Source: Diplolepis rosae
Lineage: Eukaryota; Arthropoda; Insecta; Hymenoptera; Diplolepididae
Assembly: GCA_030998225.1 (NCBI GenBank)
Contig: JAPYXD010000466.1
Coordinates: forward strand, 5,063,001 to 5,127,000
DNA length: 64,000 bases
Direction: 5' to 3'
The notes below the pieces were generated by a model, which saw only the letters and a program-made list of their open reading frames with translations, had not been told where the DNA came from and did no database searches. How positions within the stretch are numbered: position 1 is the first letter of the stretch; each line of letters opens with the position of its first letter. This document shows positions 1 through 11,499 of this stretch, one piece after another. Position numbers and translations under genes: made by a program.

Positions 1-705
1 TGTACAGTTTTTATTTGTATTTTGTTGGAAATTTGGTTATTTCGACCAATTTTATAGTTTCACACCTACAATTCTTGCATATCATATTTACCAAAATGTT
101 CATCGGTCACACGTGCAAACTTTTTATGTTTCCTTTGTATTTTTATAGAAAAAATTTTTTGAACAGTTTTCATATTTTTTGGAAACCTAGTTATTTAGAA
201 TAATTTTATAGTTTCACATGTATAATTCATTTTTATCATCATTACCACAATGTTCATCGGTCACACGTGCAAAGTTTTTTATGTTTTTCCCTTTGTATTT
301 TTATAGAAAAAAATTTTTGTACATTTTTTTACAAATTTAGTTATTTAGACCTATTTTAAGGTTTTACACTTACAAATATTTTACATCATTTTCACCACAA
401 GGTTCATCGGTGACACGTGCTAAGTCTTTTATGTTTTTCCCTTTGTATTTATATAGAAAAAATTTATTTTTGTACAGTTTTCCTTTTTTTCAAAATTTTA
501 GTTATTTAGACCAATCTTATAGTTTCATATGTATAATTCATTTATATCTTTTCACCACAATGTTTATCCGTCACACGTGCAATTCTTCAATGATCTCCCC
601 CCAGCATTTTTACAAAAATATTTTGGTTTGTACAGTTTCATTTTTTTTGCAAATTTAGTTATTTAGACCAATTTTATAGTTTCACTTTCGCAATTCATTT
701 ATATC
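1..705. repeat. Tandem satellite, ~155-bp unit, at least 4 copies
   Basis: The block TCACACGTGC recurs at 107, 261, 571 and, with one change, at 411, giving spacings of about 154, 150 and 160 bp. Each unit also carries a T-rich stretch, a TATAGAAAAAA block and a TTTATAGTTTCAC block. The array runs off the left edge, so its true length is unknown. A separate two-unit copy sits at 46.5-46.8 kb. Short reading frames inside it follow the repeat and are not genes. Confidence 0.85.
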
Positions 706-1080
706 ATTGTAATTATTTGTGATATATTAAATGTTTAAGAATGAATCAAAGTTATGTAAAATTCAGAAGTGTAAGGTGAAGTATGAAAACGTGCATTAAA
801 GATTTCTAAAAATATATATTATTACTCGCAGTATAATTATAAAAAACCAATCTTTCATTAAATCACAAAAATAGTACAGCTTTCCGTTCATTATACTTTA
901 CGCTTCAATCCAGAGTTGAGTAAACCGTGAATTGCAAGACTTATTCCACCAGCTATATCTATTCACACAGGAACGAATGGAAGTAATCTGCGCCTTGGGC
1001 ACACATAAAATATTTTTAATTTGAAAAACGTGTTGAATTTTCAGCATATTGATGTTCCCAGTTATTATATTTAATTAATT
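706..1080. other. AT-rich sequence, nothing recognised
   Basis: Non-repetitive AT-rich DNA between the satellite and a foldback arm. I see no coding signal, RNA gene or clear terminal repeat. Confidence 0.5.
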
Positions 1081-1215
1081 CGTTGAGCTTGAAATTTTTG
1101 TCACTGCCTACATTATCGGAGGATCACTAGTCGCGTATCAGATAGGATACGTTGTCGACAGGTATCCTCGTAGACAATTTCAAACTCTTATATCGCAAAT
1201 AATGCAAATGAATTT
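1081..1215 (+). repeat. Single arm of a foldback repeat (solo copy)
   Basis: This ~135-bp stretch, with the core GGATCACTAGTCGCGTATCA, matches closely the left arm of the inverted-repeat element at 58.83-59.29 kb and, inverted, its right arm. Here only one arm is present, so it is a truncated or solo-arm copy. Confidence 0.75.
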
Positions 1216-2849
1216 TAGTACTCTCTAAATCCAAAATAGTGGATTCCACTTATAAACTCCACGTAGAGATCGCAACACCGGTGGCTAGTGAGACAACACT
1301 GACTGCTAGTGAGAAAGCGCAAAAAATTTTTCTCTCAATGGTGAGCGGTGAGATCTCGCTGAGCAGCAGTGTAGCTCTCACTAGCTGCTGGTAACACACA
1401 CATGAAGTCGATAACGACGGTGAGTGGTGAGAGGAACTCAATAGCCAGTATTTGTTCAGCGTTTATCTCAATAGCCGGTGGTGATTTATTTTCTTTGTAA
1501 TTTATAACAATAAACTTGTTATAAAGTCATGGGAATGTTTTCCGTGTTTTAAAACTCAATAGATGTCATCCATCAACAATAACAAAACGCGAAGTCTGTG
1601 GAGCACTCGCGAAGAAAAGACAGGAGAAAAATCGCGGATCGAAACAACAACGATCGATATCTCGCACACTAACGGCTGTGGTAGGGTGTACTTTGGACCG
1701 TATATCGATTCTCCAAAGCATTAATTCTCCCAGGTGCAGTGAACTTCACGCTGGAAATTTGTGTGTAATATAAACTTTGAAACTATAATGTATGTAATGT
1801 CTAATTGTGAATCTCTTTTATTTTTACATTGAATATATAATCATTTAATATGGAAAAAAAATAATCTTCAATTTAGAGGATGATGTACTTTTGATACCTC
1901 TATAAAGAGTAAAAAGCCGTATCAAAATGAGAGGATATTCGGAAAATAAGAATAAAATTCTGGAAATGAGAATGTTTCTTTCATTTTCAAAATATATTTT
2001 TATTTTGATAAAACGGTGTGTCGAATACTGTCGAATATTGTATTATTAACAGGGATACATCATAAACAATTTTTAAACTTTAATACTTCTTTAGCCCTTC
2101 TAAAATATTCAAATACCAAATAAGTTGGAAAACAGGAAAAATGTCTTTTTGAGAATAATAGCTTGAATTGTTGAATAATTTACGAATTTTATTTTCAATA
2201 TATAAAATAAATTTCACTTTCTTACTTGCACAGTTTGTTTATAAATTTTTAAAAAACAAAAAAGTTATTAAAGGGACAGAGTACAGATTTTCGAAGTTGG
2301 ATCTCAACGTTCAATACACTGAAAAAAAGTGTAAGAAGGTACCAGGAACGAAGCTATTTGCGAAGTATTAACTTATATTTACTTTGTATTATTTTATCTT
2401 GCAGTACCCTGTACTGTGACGTACACTTACAAAGACATTTACAAAGTTGTGAAAAGCCATTTTCAAACGGAACAGACGTTATCGCGAAAACTTTTCTCGT
2501 AAGTACTCACGTGAAAAGACAATGCAAGATGTCTTTTACCGACTTCTTGCATCTTCGGATCCCATCATCTCAAGTTTGCAAAATTATGAATTAAAAGCCG
2601 GTAAACCATTGCCGCCCGAAGTTTCTGATCTTTTATTTCACACACCTACATCTGCGGAATTCAGTGTCCGATTATGATTTCTAATGATTTTGCTTATGGG
2701 CTTGTGTGCACGTTTTATACACAATAATTAATTATAAGAAATAATATTTATGTATTTCGTCAAATGAATATGTTTATCATCATCTAATAAATGCTCAATC
2801 TGCAGTGTTATTTTGTTTATTTCATCTTAGATTCAACATATGCATCATG
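1216..2849. other. Intergenic DNA, no supported gene
   Basis: About 1.6 kb. The part around 1250-1760 is somewhat richer in G+C and contains GTGAG-type repeats, but the reading frames are short and unlike known proteins. The rest is AT-rich. No terminal repeats were recognised. Confidence 0.4.
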
Positions 2850-3490
2850 ATCAGTGACATCAAAAACCCTCTGAAACTTGATTTTATCTAAATCAAATGA
2901 TTTTTTACATGAGTGACCTGACATTTTGGATCAGTCATTTTTTTTTTCGGAAGTTTGACTTCAGTTTGGTTATCAGCGGTCTCAAAAACCCTAAGAAGCT
3001 AAATTTTGCCTAAATCTTACGGTTTTTCACTTAAGTGGTCTGCCGTTTTCAATCCTTTATTTTGTTTTTTATAAATTTGACATCAGTTTTGTAATTAGTG
3101 ACCTAAAAAACCAAAGTAAACTAAATTTCACCTATATCTAATGATCTTTTACATAAGTGACCCGACATTTTAGATCCGCCATTTTGTTTTTTCAAAATTT
3201 GACTTCAGTTTTGTAATCAGCCACCGTAAAAACTAAAGGAAACTAAATTTTGCCTAAATCTGATAATTTTTTACATAAGTGACCCGCCATTTTTGATCCG
3301 CCATTTTGTTTTTTCAAAATTTGACTTCAGTTTTGTAATCAGCCACCTTAAAAACTAAAGGAAACTAAATTTTGTATAAATCTAATAATTTATTACAAAA
3401 CTCATCCGCCATTTTAGATCCGCCATTTTGTTTTTTGGAAATTGAACTTTATTTTTATAATCAGCGACCTTGAAAACCCCTATCCCCAAA
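2850..3490. repeat. Tandem repeat, ~122-bp unit, about 5 copies
   Basis: The block GACTTCAG or a close variant recurs at about 2957, 3079, 3201, 3323 and 3444, a period of about 122 bp. Each unit carries CGCCATTTTG-like and AACTAAATTTTGCCTAAATC-like segments. The copies near 3130-3400 are the most alike; the outer ones are more diverged, as in an ageing array. Confidence 0.85.
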
Positions 3491-3954
3491 ATTTTATTGA
3501 AATGAATCGACACCTTCATATTTTGGCCAGCTTTTTTTTACTTTGAACCACTGTGCGCGGCCACCAATCGTATAGGCGCATGCACGCAAAAGTACATAGT
3601 TGTGACGCCGACGCGATCGCATAGGCGCTACAACTATCTATAGGCTCGCTGCATTCTCCAACGCGTGATACATATGCGCGCAAATGCATAAATTTCGCCA
3701 AAAATTTATATTTGGTTAATTAACAATATTAGTAAATAAGTTCTATAGATAAGTTTGATAATCAGATAAGTTCATATTTATGTACCAAAAGTGTTCTATT
3801 TTAAATAAATTCTTGAATAGAAAGTTTACCTGTATCCCATGTGTTCGTCTATGATTCAGGAATTTTTTAATGTTTGCTAGATATTATATTTATGATCTTT
3901 GCATACTATATTTTTAATGAATTCGTATTATAAAATTTGTATTTCATGCGCTCA

Positions 3955-4550
3955 CACGGAGAAAAATGGACGGTCAGCCTGAATATCTATTCTCTAAATT
4001 TGAATCAGTCAAAATCTACTGATTATGAGTGAGATTTGACTGATTCAAATAGCTAAAAAGAGGTTACTGTAAATCAGTCAAATTTCACTGATTATTTAAG
4101 TGAAAATTGACTGATTTGACAGTGTAAAATATTTTGTCACTGATGAATCAGTGAAAAGGCAAATCACTGATTCAATCAGACAAAATTTGACTGATTCAGA
4201 TTTAGAGAGTAGAGGGTCAGGTCGACCAAATATGATGATCAACTATAGGACAGCCTTCTAGATAATCAAACTGGTCATCTGTAGTGGGTAAGAAAAAAAT
4301 AATCGATTTGATCATTGTAGAAGGTCGAAATGAAAATTTAAAACAAGATATTCAACTTGATCATCCCAGAGGATCGATTTGATTATCTTGATAGTGTGAC
4401 TGTTTCTCTGTGATAATCAAGTTGATCATAAATCGAAAGTCTCTCTGATTATGGCCATAAATTTATGGAAGGACTATTTGATAATCTAGAGGGTCAGTCT
4501 GACTCTCAAAATTTTGAACCTCTGACTTCGACCCTCCGTTTTTCTCCGTG
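3955..4550. mobile_element. TIR element, CACGGAG family, 596 bp
   Basis: It begins CACGGAGAAAAATGGACGG and ends with the near-perfect inverted copy, flanked by CA on both sides. The interior has no coding capacity but repeats a TTGATCAT / ATGATCAA motif in both orientations. A second inverted-repeat element lies inside it at 3990-4210. It is a non-autonomous, MITE-like element; the superfamily is not clear from the sequence. Confidence 0.8.
3990..4210. mobile_element. Nested inverted-repeat element rich in CTGATT
   Basis: It opens with TCTCTAAATTTGAATCAGTC and closes with the inverted copy. The interior is densely packed with CTGATT and AATCAG in alternating orientation. It lies wholly within the CACGGAG element, so it is either a later insertion or part of that element's own subterminal structure. 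Confidence 0.65.
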
Positions 4551-4552
4551 CA

Positions 4553-5052
4553 ACAATTCCGAGTTTTAAATTAATTTCTTCAGAAGTTGACATTTCAAGA
4601 TGTAACAAATGAAATAAAATTACGGGGGAAAAAATTAATGTTCACATATAATAAATATAAAAAACGAATAAATGAAAAACAATCATTAAAATCCATTAAC
4701 TTTTGAACAATATGAAAATAATCATTCACGGAATGTATGATACGAAATTTAAATACAAACATATAATAAAATTATTGAACTAAAGATTACAATAAAAAAA
4801 AACTATATGAATCACAAATTTCGAATATTATTTACATTTAAAGCTTGAACAATTTTTCTATTTGAATTAAAATTCATGATTTATTGTTATTTATTATTTT
4901 TTATCCATAATTGTCGATTTCATGTACTTTAAAAGTTACTCAGAGATTGTGAATGAAATTGAAATCATATTTTTTGTATTTATGGCTCCACATCTGCAAG
5001 TCTGAATACTCCCAAACATAGTTGGAATGACTGGGATTCCCAGTTGTAAGTG
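4553..5052. other. AT-rich spacer
   Basis: About 500 bp of AT-rich DNA between two TIR elements. No coding signal or repeat recognised. Confidence 0.5.
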
Positions 5053-5054
5053 TA

Positions 5055-5219
5055 CGCGGAGAAAAAAAATTAAACTCGAAATTAGCTGTGGCACCAATTT
5101 GTTTTTTAATAGACCAAAAATTTAATATCATAGTTAAGACTTGGCTGGCATCGGTAATTTCGAGTTTAATTTTTCAAATAGCTCATTCTTGGCTGCTGCA
5201 GCTAATTTTTTTCTCCGCG
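5055..5219. mobile_element. TIR element, CGCGGAG variant, 165 bp
   Basis: The ends CGCGGAGAAAAAAA and TTTTTTTCTCCGCG form terminal inverted repeats with TA on both sides. The interior carries AGCTAATT / AATTAGCT motifs and an inverted AACTCGAAAT pair. It resembles the other CAC[GT]GAGAAAA elements in termini and 2-bp flank but not in interior. Confidence 0.75.
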
Positions 5220-6009
5220 TAAATGACGAAACAAAGCACTGCGGTAAGTAATTGTTTAACTGGTGTATCGGCGCAGTGCGCGAACTTAAAATCGTGCCAA
5301 ACTCGTCGTAATTAGTTGAAATTTTATAAAATTTACGTAGCCAAATGAATTTTCAAGCAAAAAACAAATCAATCATTAAGTACAATGAATGAAAAAAGTC
5401 TTCTTTATTCAAACGAATCGTTTTGAATTTAAGGAAAACAATTTGTTTGGATTGTGGAATTGAAAGAAATCTTTTTAAATTTCAAGAAAAAGATTTATAT
5501 GGATTGAAGAAAATTTGTTTGATTCAAAGAAATTCTTTCTTTATCTGTATATAAAATATATGATGAACGAATTGTTCTCGGAGTATATGAGAATCTAGTT
5601 ATAATTTAAATCTGAAATATTATTTATATTTTGAATACCTAAGGTAAATGCACCAGTCCTCGGACAGTTAAGACATCAGAGCGGAAAAAATAATAAACCT
5701 TTCCATGAAATTGCTATCTATTGTTCATTTATCATAGTAGAAATATTAGGGATATCATTTTCTTCACAAAAATATACTTGATAATGGTTTTGAGTCATCA
5801 ATTTTGATAATATAAAAGAATTATGATGATTAATACACGTGTGCCAGTCCCCGGACAAGTCAAATGTGATTGCGTGAGTGGCCGAAAATGCATGCTCGAG
5901 TCTCCGGACAAGATAATTATTAAAAGTACATTAATTGAAACAATATATAACACGTTTATTTTTGTTTTTAACGAACTTTTTAATACAATCAATCAATTTT
6001 CGTGTTAAA

Positions 6010-6427
6010 CAAAAATTATTTCATTATTGAATTACAACGCATACGAGAGCTAGTATCGTTAATATCTTCGTCGATTGCTTTGGCCTTTTCTGTCTTCTTC
6101 CTCTTGGTCAGTGTTTGATTCTCAACTGCTTCTGCTTTTCGATTTTCTTGTCTTTGTTTGTCCTTTTCAGCTTTTTCCTCTCTTTTGATCCTTGCTTTCG
6201 TTTCGCTTTTTCAATCTGCTTTTCTTTCTTAATCCTCTCAAACTCAGCACGCTCCTCCGTCTTTTTCTTCGCTTATTCTATTGCTTTCTCCTTTTTAATT
6301 TTTGCCAACACTGGTTTTCCTTCTTGTTGCTGTTTTCCCAGCTTTACCCTTTCTTCTTTTTCAAGCTGAATTGCGAGTTTCTTTTCCTCACGATCTCTAT
6401 ACCATTCCATCCAACCGTCTCCAATTG
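6010..6427 (-). pseudogene. Lysine-rich transposase C-terminal remnant
   Basis: Read on the minus strand, this stretch encodes a strongly charged Lys/Glu/Arg/Gln-rich segment beginning near EWYRDREEKKLAIQLEKEER, interrupted by at least two stop codons. The composition predicts a coiled coil or a basic tail. It lies between the termini of the AGGTAAATG transposon, and a similar Lys/Gln/Glu-rich segment occurs in the related element at 49.2-49.4 kb, so it is most likely the tail of that family's transposase. The plus-strand Phe/Leu/Ser-rich frames here are its antisense shadow. No DDE motif is present. Confidence 0.5.
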
Positions 6428-6499
6428 CAGCGTAAGGTTGAGAATGTTTGTCAACTTTTTTCTTCTTATTTGTTGCTTGCGATAGTGAAGGGCAAACAA

Positions 6500-7213
6500 T
6501 AGTATATTACGTGCCTAGGCGCACAATGAGGGTTATTGCGCGACGAGCGACAATGCTCGCAGGAGATCGAAGCCAAGGCGTAGCCGAGACGAAGCCGAGA
6601 CGAATCCGAGGCGCGATCCGTCCTGCGAGCATTATCGCGAGTCTCGTAATTTCCCAAATTGTGTGCATTGGCACGTATTCTATTTTATGTGACTTCGGTG
6701 CGTATACGAGTTTTACGCTACAGTTGAGAGTAGCGTAATGTTGTGTATTAGGACACAAAGGAATCTAATGTAAAATTGAACTACGCATGCGCCTATTACG
6801 ACACAGCGGAGCGTGATCTTCTTCTTATTCTTCTTCTCCTTCGTACAGCGTTGGCACCGTACTGACAAAGCATTGTACATTTGAACTGCGCATGCGTCTA
6901 TTACAATACGCTACTACTACACAAATTCCAGAAATTCACAATGGCCGGAAGTATTCGCGGAATGTCAAGTGAGATGGGCGATAATCACGGCAATTTTGAA
7001 CATTTCAGATTGGATTCGAGTGTACGCATAAAAACTCGTATATGCGCCGAAGTCACATAAAATAGAATATGTGCCAATGCACACAATTCGGGTAATTACG
7101 AGACTCGCTTAAAATGCTCACAGCACTGATCGCGCCTCGGCTTTGATCTCCTGCGAGGATTGTCGCTCGTCGCGTAATAACCCTCATTATGTACCTAGGC
7201 ACATAATATACTA
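6500..7213. mobile_element. Family Z palindromic-ended element, copy 1
   Basis: The two ends are long inverted repeats (TAGTATATTACGTGCCTAGG at the left, its inverted copy at the right) that continue for roughly 200 bp through CGCGACGAGCGACAATGCTC. TA may be the duplicated target. The unique centre (about 6710-7040) is not palindromic: it carries TGCGCATGCG-type sites near 6784 and 6886, a CTTCTTCTT tract and a 39-codon reading frame. It is inserted in the AGGTAAATG transposon. A second copy lies at 47.3-48.6 kb. Confidence 0.8.
6941..7060 (+). CDS. Short conserved reading frame in family Z, copy 1
   Basis: An ATG opens a 39-residue frame beginning MAGSIRGMSSEMG and ending RLDSSVRIKTRI…VT, with the stop just inside the right inverted repeat. 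The copy at 47,583-47,699 keeps the same start and end with an in-frame 3-bp length difference and many changes between. That pattern could mean coding constraint, a captured first exon, or simply shared ancestry. TGCGCATGCG-type sites precede it. No family is recognised and function is unknown. Confidence 0.3.
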   Translation: MAGSIRGMSSEMGDNHGNFEHFRLDSSVRIKTRICAEVT

Positions 7214-7738
7214 TTACAGCATAAAAAGTCAATAACTTTTCGATTGACGGCGACTGGCACAACACAAAAAGGTTGCGGCGCTAGTCTTGGTGATTGTGTC
7301 GGAGGACTGGCACATTGACATGTTACGTGATCCAGTGTCCGGATTGTTTATTTATTAACATAAGAATAATAAAATCTTCAAAAAAATAAATACATTGTAT
7401 GCGAAATTCATTTTTACAAAGTATACATGCATTACTTCTTTCATATCGTAAAAATTTAAGTGTATATTTCCTTATGAAATTCAATCTGTTTCTAACGAAA
7501 ACAGTAAGCGCGTAATATTTTCTGAGAAATAATTGACATCGACTTACACAATATTGATTTTTTTTTAAACTATTGCTCAAGAAAACAAAATGTTTCGTGT
7601 CATCTTTACTTCTTAACTACAGCTTACTTAAAAAAAAAATTTCAGTAAAATTTATTAATTATTCATTTAACAATAGTCGGAAACGATTGACTTTGTCCGG
7701 ACTCTGGCATATGTCCGAGGACTAGTACATTTACCTTA

Positions 7739-8093
7739 TAAATCAAAAAATTTATACTCATTAAAAATTTTGCTCAAAATATAGAAAAAAGAAAAGAATC
7801 GCTCTAGGATTAAAGCTTTGAAAATATTTTAGCAAAAATTAAAAATTAATCGAGATTTTAATGTTTTTTTGGTTTTAATTGATTAAAATTTAGTTTCTCA
7901 TGAAGGAGATGAAAACAATAAGAAGAGAAATTTAGTGGCTGACTTTATTTCTTTTTTCTGCTTTCTTTTCGTTATCTTTTCCGTTTTATCTTTGTTAATA
8001 ATTTTTGTTCAAATTCAATTGTAGATTTGTGTAAATGATTTTCTTTCTGAATATTCACAACATATCTAAATGTAGAATTGTTTGTCTGTTTCA
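7739..8093. other. AT-rich DNA before a candidate exon
   Basis: No repeat or coding signal recognised. A pyrimidine-rich tract ending GTCTGTTTCAG closes it and resembles a 3' splice site. Confidence 0.35.
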
Positions 8094-8094
8094 G

Positions 8095-8334
8095 GAAACA
8101 GAATGTCGAGAAGAGGCATCTAAATCTACCTTTTGTAGCAAGCTTTTCATACAGTACAGGGATTAAATGGCCCTACAGGTCTACACCAACATAATGGCTA
8201 CAATTTGTCGGTTGACAAGAAATCCCCTGGAACAACCCAAACATCGCCGTTTGTCAACTCTAAGAAACGAGAGAATAATGTCTCATGATATCGTTAATAG
8301 TCACTTATACCGATTAAAGGAGAATTACAGATTG
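8095..8334 (+). CDS. Candidate host exon (unconfirmed)
   Basis: The stretch follows a splice-acceptor-like GTCTGTTTCAG and is followed by a donor-like GTACGT at about 8335. Within it an ATG at 8167 opens a frame of about 57 codons (MALQVYTNIMATICRLTRNP at the start) running through the putative donor. The frame is preceded directly by a stop, so the exon would hold 5' UTR plus start. No copy occurs elsewhere in the window, unlike most sequence here. I do not recognise the protein. A chance frame is possible. Confidence 0.2.
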
Positions 8335-8349
8335 GTACGTTTTCCTTAG

Positions 8350-8960
8350 AGCTTTGACTGTTTTTCTAACGTTCCTTCAAAAGCAGACTTAACCTTATCC
8401 AAAAATACCATTTAATTCTATCTCCATATTTATTTACTTCATTCATTTATATATTTATTTTTATTTGTTTTTGTAACCGTTTTCATATCTTCATACATAG
8501 TTAAATATAAAAAAAAATTGAATCAGAATTTCAAATTAGAATCTAATAAAGTAAAAATATAGAATTTTTGGAGATTTGGGGAGTGAAGAAGTTAAAATAT
8601 TAAAGGATATTAGTTTTGTTGAACAGGAAAGAAACACTGTTCGATTTTTTTGAGAGTAAGAAAAAATCTAGTATGGCCTACATTGAAGACCGAAGCTTTC
8701 AGATTCAAATGCATACTCTACTTTCTTATTTTCAAGAAACTTCAACAGGATGGGAAAAAATATCAAGATTTTGATGAAAATCAAATTTTTAGTACCTTAA
8801 GTTGATGTAAATTGTTTTTTCCGTTTAGTTATTCTTTCTTATTAACTTATGAAAAGAATTATTTTTCCAATTTTTTCTTTTACAACTTTAGATAATAGTG
8901 ATGTATTCTGTGTCAAATTTCTTGATGAGGATTGAGAAATCTTGAAGAAATCTTGAAAGC
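8350..8960. other. AT-rich intergenic or intronic DNA
   Basis: Nothing recognised. Confidence 0.4.
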
Positions 8961-8961
8961 A

Positions 8962-9235
8962 GGATGGATTGTCTGCCGAAGCAGCTGCGCCCCGAGTGGT
9001 GTACACTATCTTTACGTCACTGGTTGACTAGACGGGTACCTAATTTTCAAGGGTGCCGGCAACCACCTGGACCTCTATCCAGGGGAGTGAGCATTCGGAT
9101 GCGACGAGCCGTGCAATGAGCCGCCACCAAATAAGGGATGCTCCGTGTACCTTTATCTTTCTTTTTCATCCTTGCTGCCGCAACAAGCCGCAAATGTGTC
9201 AGACCGCTGCTAATGCATTTTTTTCAATAAAAAAC
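8962..9235. other. GC-richer island of unknown nature
   Basis: About 270 bp with clearly higher G+C than its surroundings (for example GCCGGCAACCACCTGGACC). Its texture is that of a LINE 5' region fragment or short dispersed element, but I see no second copy and no clear boundary. The 67-codon plus-strand frame is not protein-like enough to call. Confidence 0.3.
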
Positions 9236-9740
9236 CATATCTTGAACAATTCATAATTTCTCTAACTTTTTCTCTTTGACATACTGAAATAAATTTTCAA
9301 AGATGCATGCACAACAAAATTACTTTTAAATTAGTTAAAGTAACCACGTTAACAGATATTTTAATTAAGATTAACATTTTAAATATCTGAAAAAAGTTGG
9401 TAAAATGAAAATAGTTATTGCAACTACTCTTCTTAATTCCCTAAGGCGCTAGTATACTATTTTATTAAATTACTTCAACTACACAATAATCATAGTAAAT
9501 ATTTATCCTAACTAAGAAATAGTTTGATTTACCATTTTCGCCAACTAACTTTTTTACTTGAAAATTTAGCAGACATATTTTTCAACGTATACTTTCCGAT
9601 TGAATATTGCTTAAAATTGTTAAATCTGAGTAGTTCTTTATCAGTTTTTTCTGATGTGTTTACGCATATACTTAAAAAAGATTCGGTTGGTTTAAATATA
9701 ACATTCTTTTATTATACATTACAAAATGATTTTGTTATTA

Positions 9741-11311
9741 CGAGAGGCAATATTTATATTTTGAGCCCAATAATGAAAAACAGTAATTTGTCATCAAAAA
9801 TCATTTTATGATCTATACACTTTTGCATGCGTTCAAACATTTCTTGAGCCCAGGGGTAAACCACTCTAAAATCATGATTTTTAAAAATTACACTGAGAAA
9901 AATTTTTAGTTCGAATAACTAAGAATTGGTCATCATCCCAATTGAAATAATATAGTTCGTTTTGGCGTCAACTAAGGCTTTGTAGTTGGCGCCACAATAT
10001 CTTCATATATAGTTAGCGCAACGAGATCTTCGTTGTTAGCATAACCATAACATGCACCTTTTTTAATTGAATAGGTTGATTATATCCAAAAACAAAATTT
10101 TTCATTTTTGTAACAAAAAAAGGATTTTGATACAAATAATTCAATTTTGTTAGTGGGAATAAGTTAAAAAATTATGGTAAATGCGAAATGTAATTGAAAT
10201 AGGAAAAAGTATTTGAAAAAAATCAGAAGTTTGAATCAATTTTTTTATTTACAATATCCTGAATGTTTTTTATAAAAATTATAGTATGCATCTTAATTGT
10301 TAGTTTTAATAGGAACAAATCACGTAACACTTATTATTAATTACAGATGTGACGTAAGATTCATACGAAAAAAGAGAGTGCAAGAGAACAGCATGAAAAA
10401 CTTTGTTTCAACATTAAAATTTGCAAAATAATTATAAAAAATGAGATTAAAAATGATAGGAACGAACTCCGTTTTTTCTTGTAACGATTTGTTCTACGAT
10501 TTCAAAAAGAATGATATTTCATTGTTATATCGAGTTTTGCAAGATTAAATAAATGAAATTTATTCTAATACTGGAATCAAAATTGTTTTTGAAATACAAA
10601 AAAATTATAAAACGTGGGTATACTTTTGAAAACGTTGATATAAGCTGAAAGATTGAAATTTCGAAGCATGTCTTCCACAAAATTACTCATTATAACAGAC
10701 CATATCCACGTAGATCATGCACTGTTAAAAAATAGTGAAATTATATTAAAACTTTAAAATATTTATGGACTGCATCATAGAAAATAATTTCAAAAATTCA
10801 TTTGAAATTACAATTGACTTTATTCTTACTACCATCAATTTAAAAATCCTATCATGTACACTTTTTTTTGTATATTATTGAGAATAAGAATCTTCGGAAA
10901 TTGATAATGTGGTTTTGAAAGGTACAGCAACCTTTAGAAAGTTATAAAAATAATGCGCGAGGTTAAGCAAAGTCAATTTCGGAACACACTCTAAAATTCT
11001 TTAATATTTTAAAGATACAAAAGCCTCAAGAAAACAAAAATTGGAAGTAAGTTGATTGATGCATTCTTGTCTTGATAATCCACGTCGTAAGTCATAATAA
11101 ATCATCGCACGATTATTTTCACGAGTTAATTCCATTTTTTTTGCTGAGACACAATTTTTAAGTCACTGTAAACAACACAAATAACGCTCAAATGACAAAA
11201 CGTTCTGAAGGTGATTATGGTAAAAAATGTCAAACTTTCCAGTACAAATGTCAGATGGCACCTGAGAACATTCAGTGTTGCCAAGGCTCAAAATATAAAT
11301 GGTGCCCCTCG
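9741..11311 (-). mobile_element. mariner element, copy 1, interrupted
   Basis: The left end CGAGAGGCAATATTTATATT and right end (inverted, …GGTGCCCCTCG) are the same termini as the mariner at 58.0 kb and are flanked by TA. The right 270 bp retains the transposase start on the minus strand; the left ~90 bp retains a diverged C-terminal piece and 3' non-coding region. The centre from about 9890 to 11,040 does not match mariner and starts with a CACTGAGAAAAATTTTTAG terminus, so another element has probably replaced or invaded it. The second terminus of that invader was not found. Confidence 0.75.
11040..11137 (-). pseudogene. mariner transposase N-terminal fragment
   Basis: Minus-strand translation begins MELTREN and continues through YYDLRRGLSRQECINQL, the first helix-turn-helix of mariner transposases, then loses similarity after about 33 codons where the foreign interior begins. 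The paired DNA-binding domain is incomplete and the catalytic domain is absent. Confidence 0.75.
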
Positions 11312-11499
11312 TATACATTAAAAAATTATTTTGTTAAATTTATAAAGTATTTAATTAACTTAGCTAAATATTTTAGTAAAATGTAATAAATAATTGAAAT
11401 TTATGCAAACTAACTAAAAAATTTGTTTAATCAACCACAGTTTACTAATCGAATATTTTTGTTAAGGGGGGTTTCTACTTTGTTCGGCCGTAAAACGTG

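Larger units (their letters stand above)
5642..7736 (-). mobile_element. TA-flanked DNA transposon with AGGTAAATG termini
   Basis: The ends AGGTAAATGCACCAGTCCTC and its imperfect inverted copy (…GTCCGAGGACTAGTACATTTACCT region) lie between TA dinucleotides, giving a 2,095-bp element. A TCCGGAC-like motif repeats near both ends (about 5655, 5852, 5900, 7333, 7695), as expected for subterminal transposase-binding sites. Only the lysine/glutamate-rich tail of a protein is left, on the minus strand near 6.0-6.4 kb, and the family Z element occupies much of the interior. A TA duplication with a basic C-terminal tail fits pogo/Tigger-type elements, but no catalytic domain is left to confirm this. 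Confidence 0.7.

Noticed and set aside
2850..3490. Possible CRISPR array
   Set aside because: The whole 122-bp unit is repeated; there are no short repeats with unique spacers, and the genome is eukaryotic.
6115..6502. Phe/Leu/Ser-rich plus-strand frames resembling membrane proteins
   Set aside because: Antisense of a lysine-rich transposase tail.
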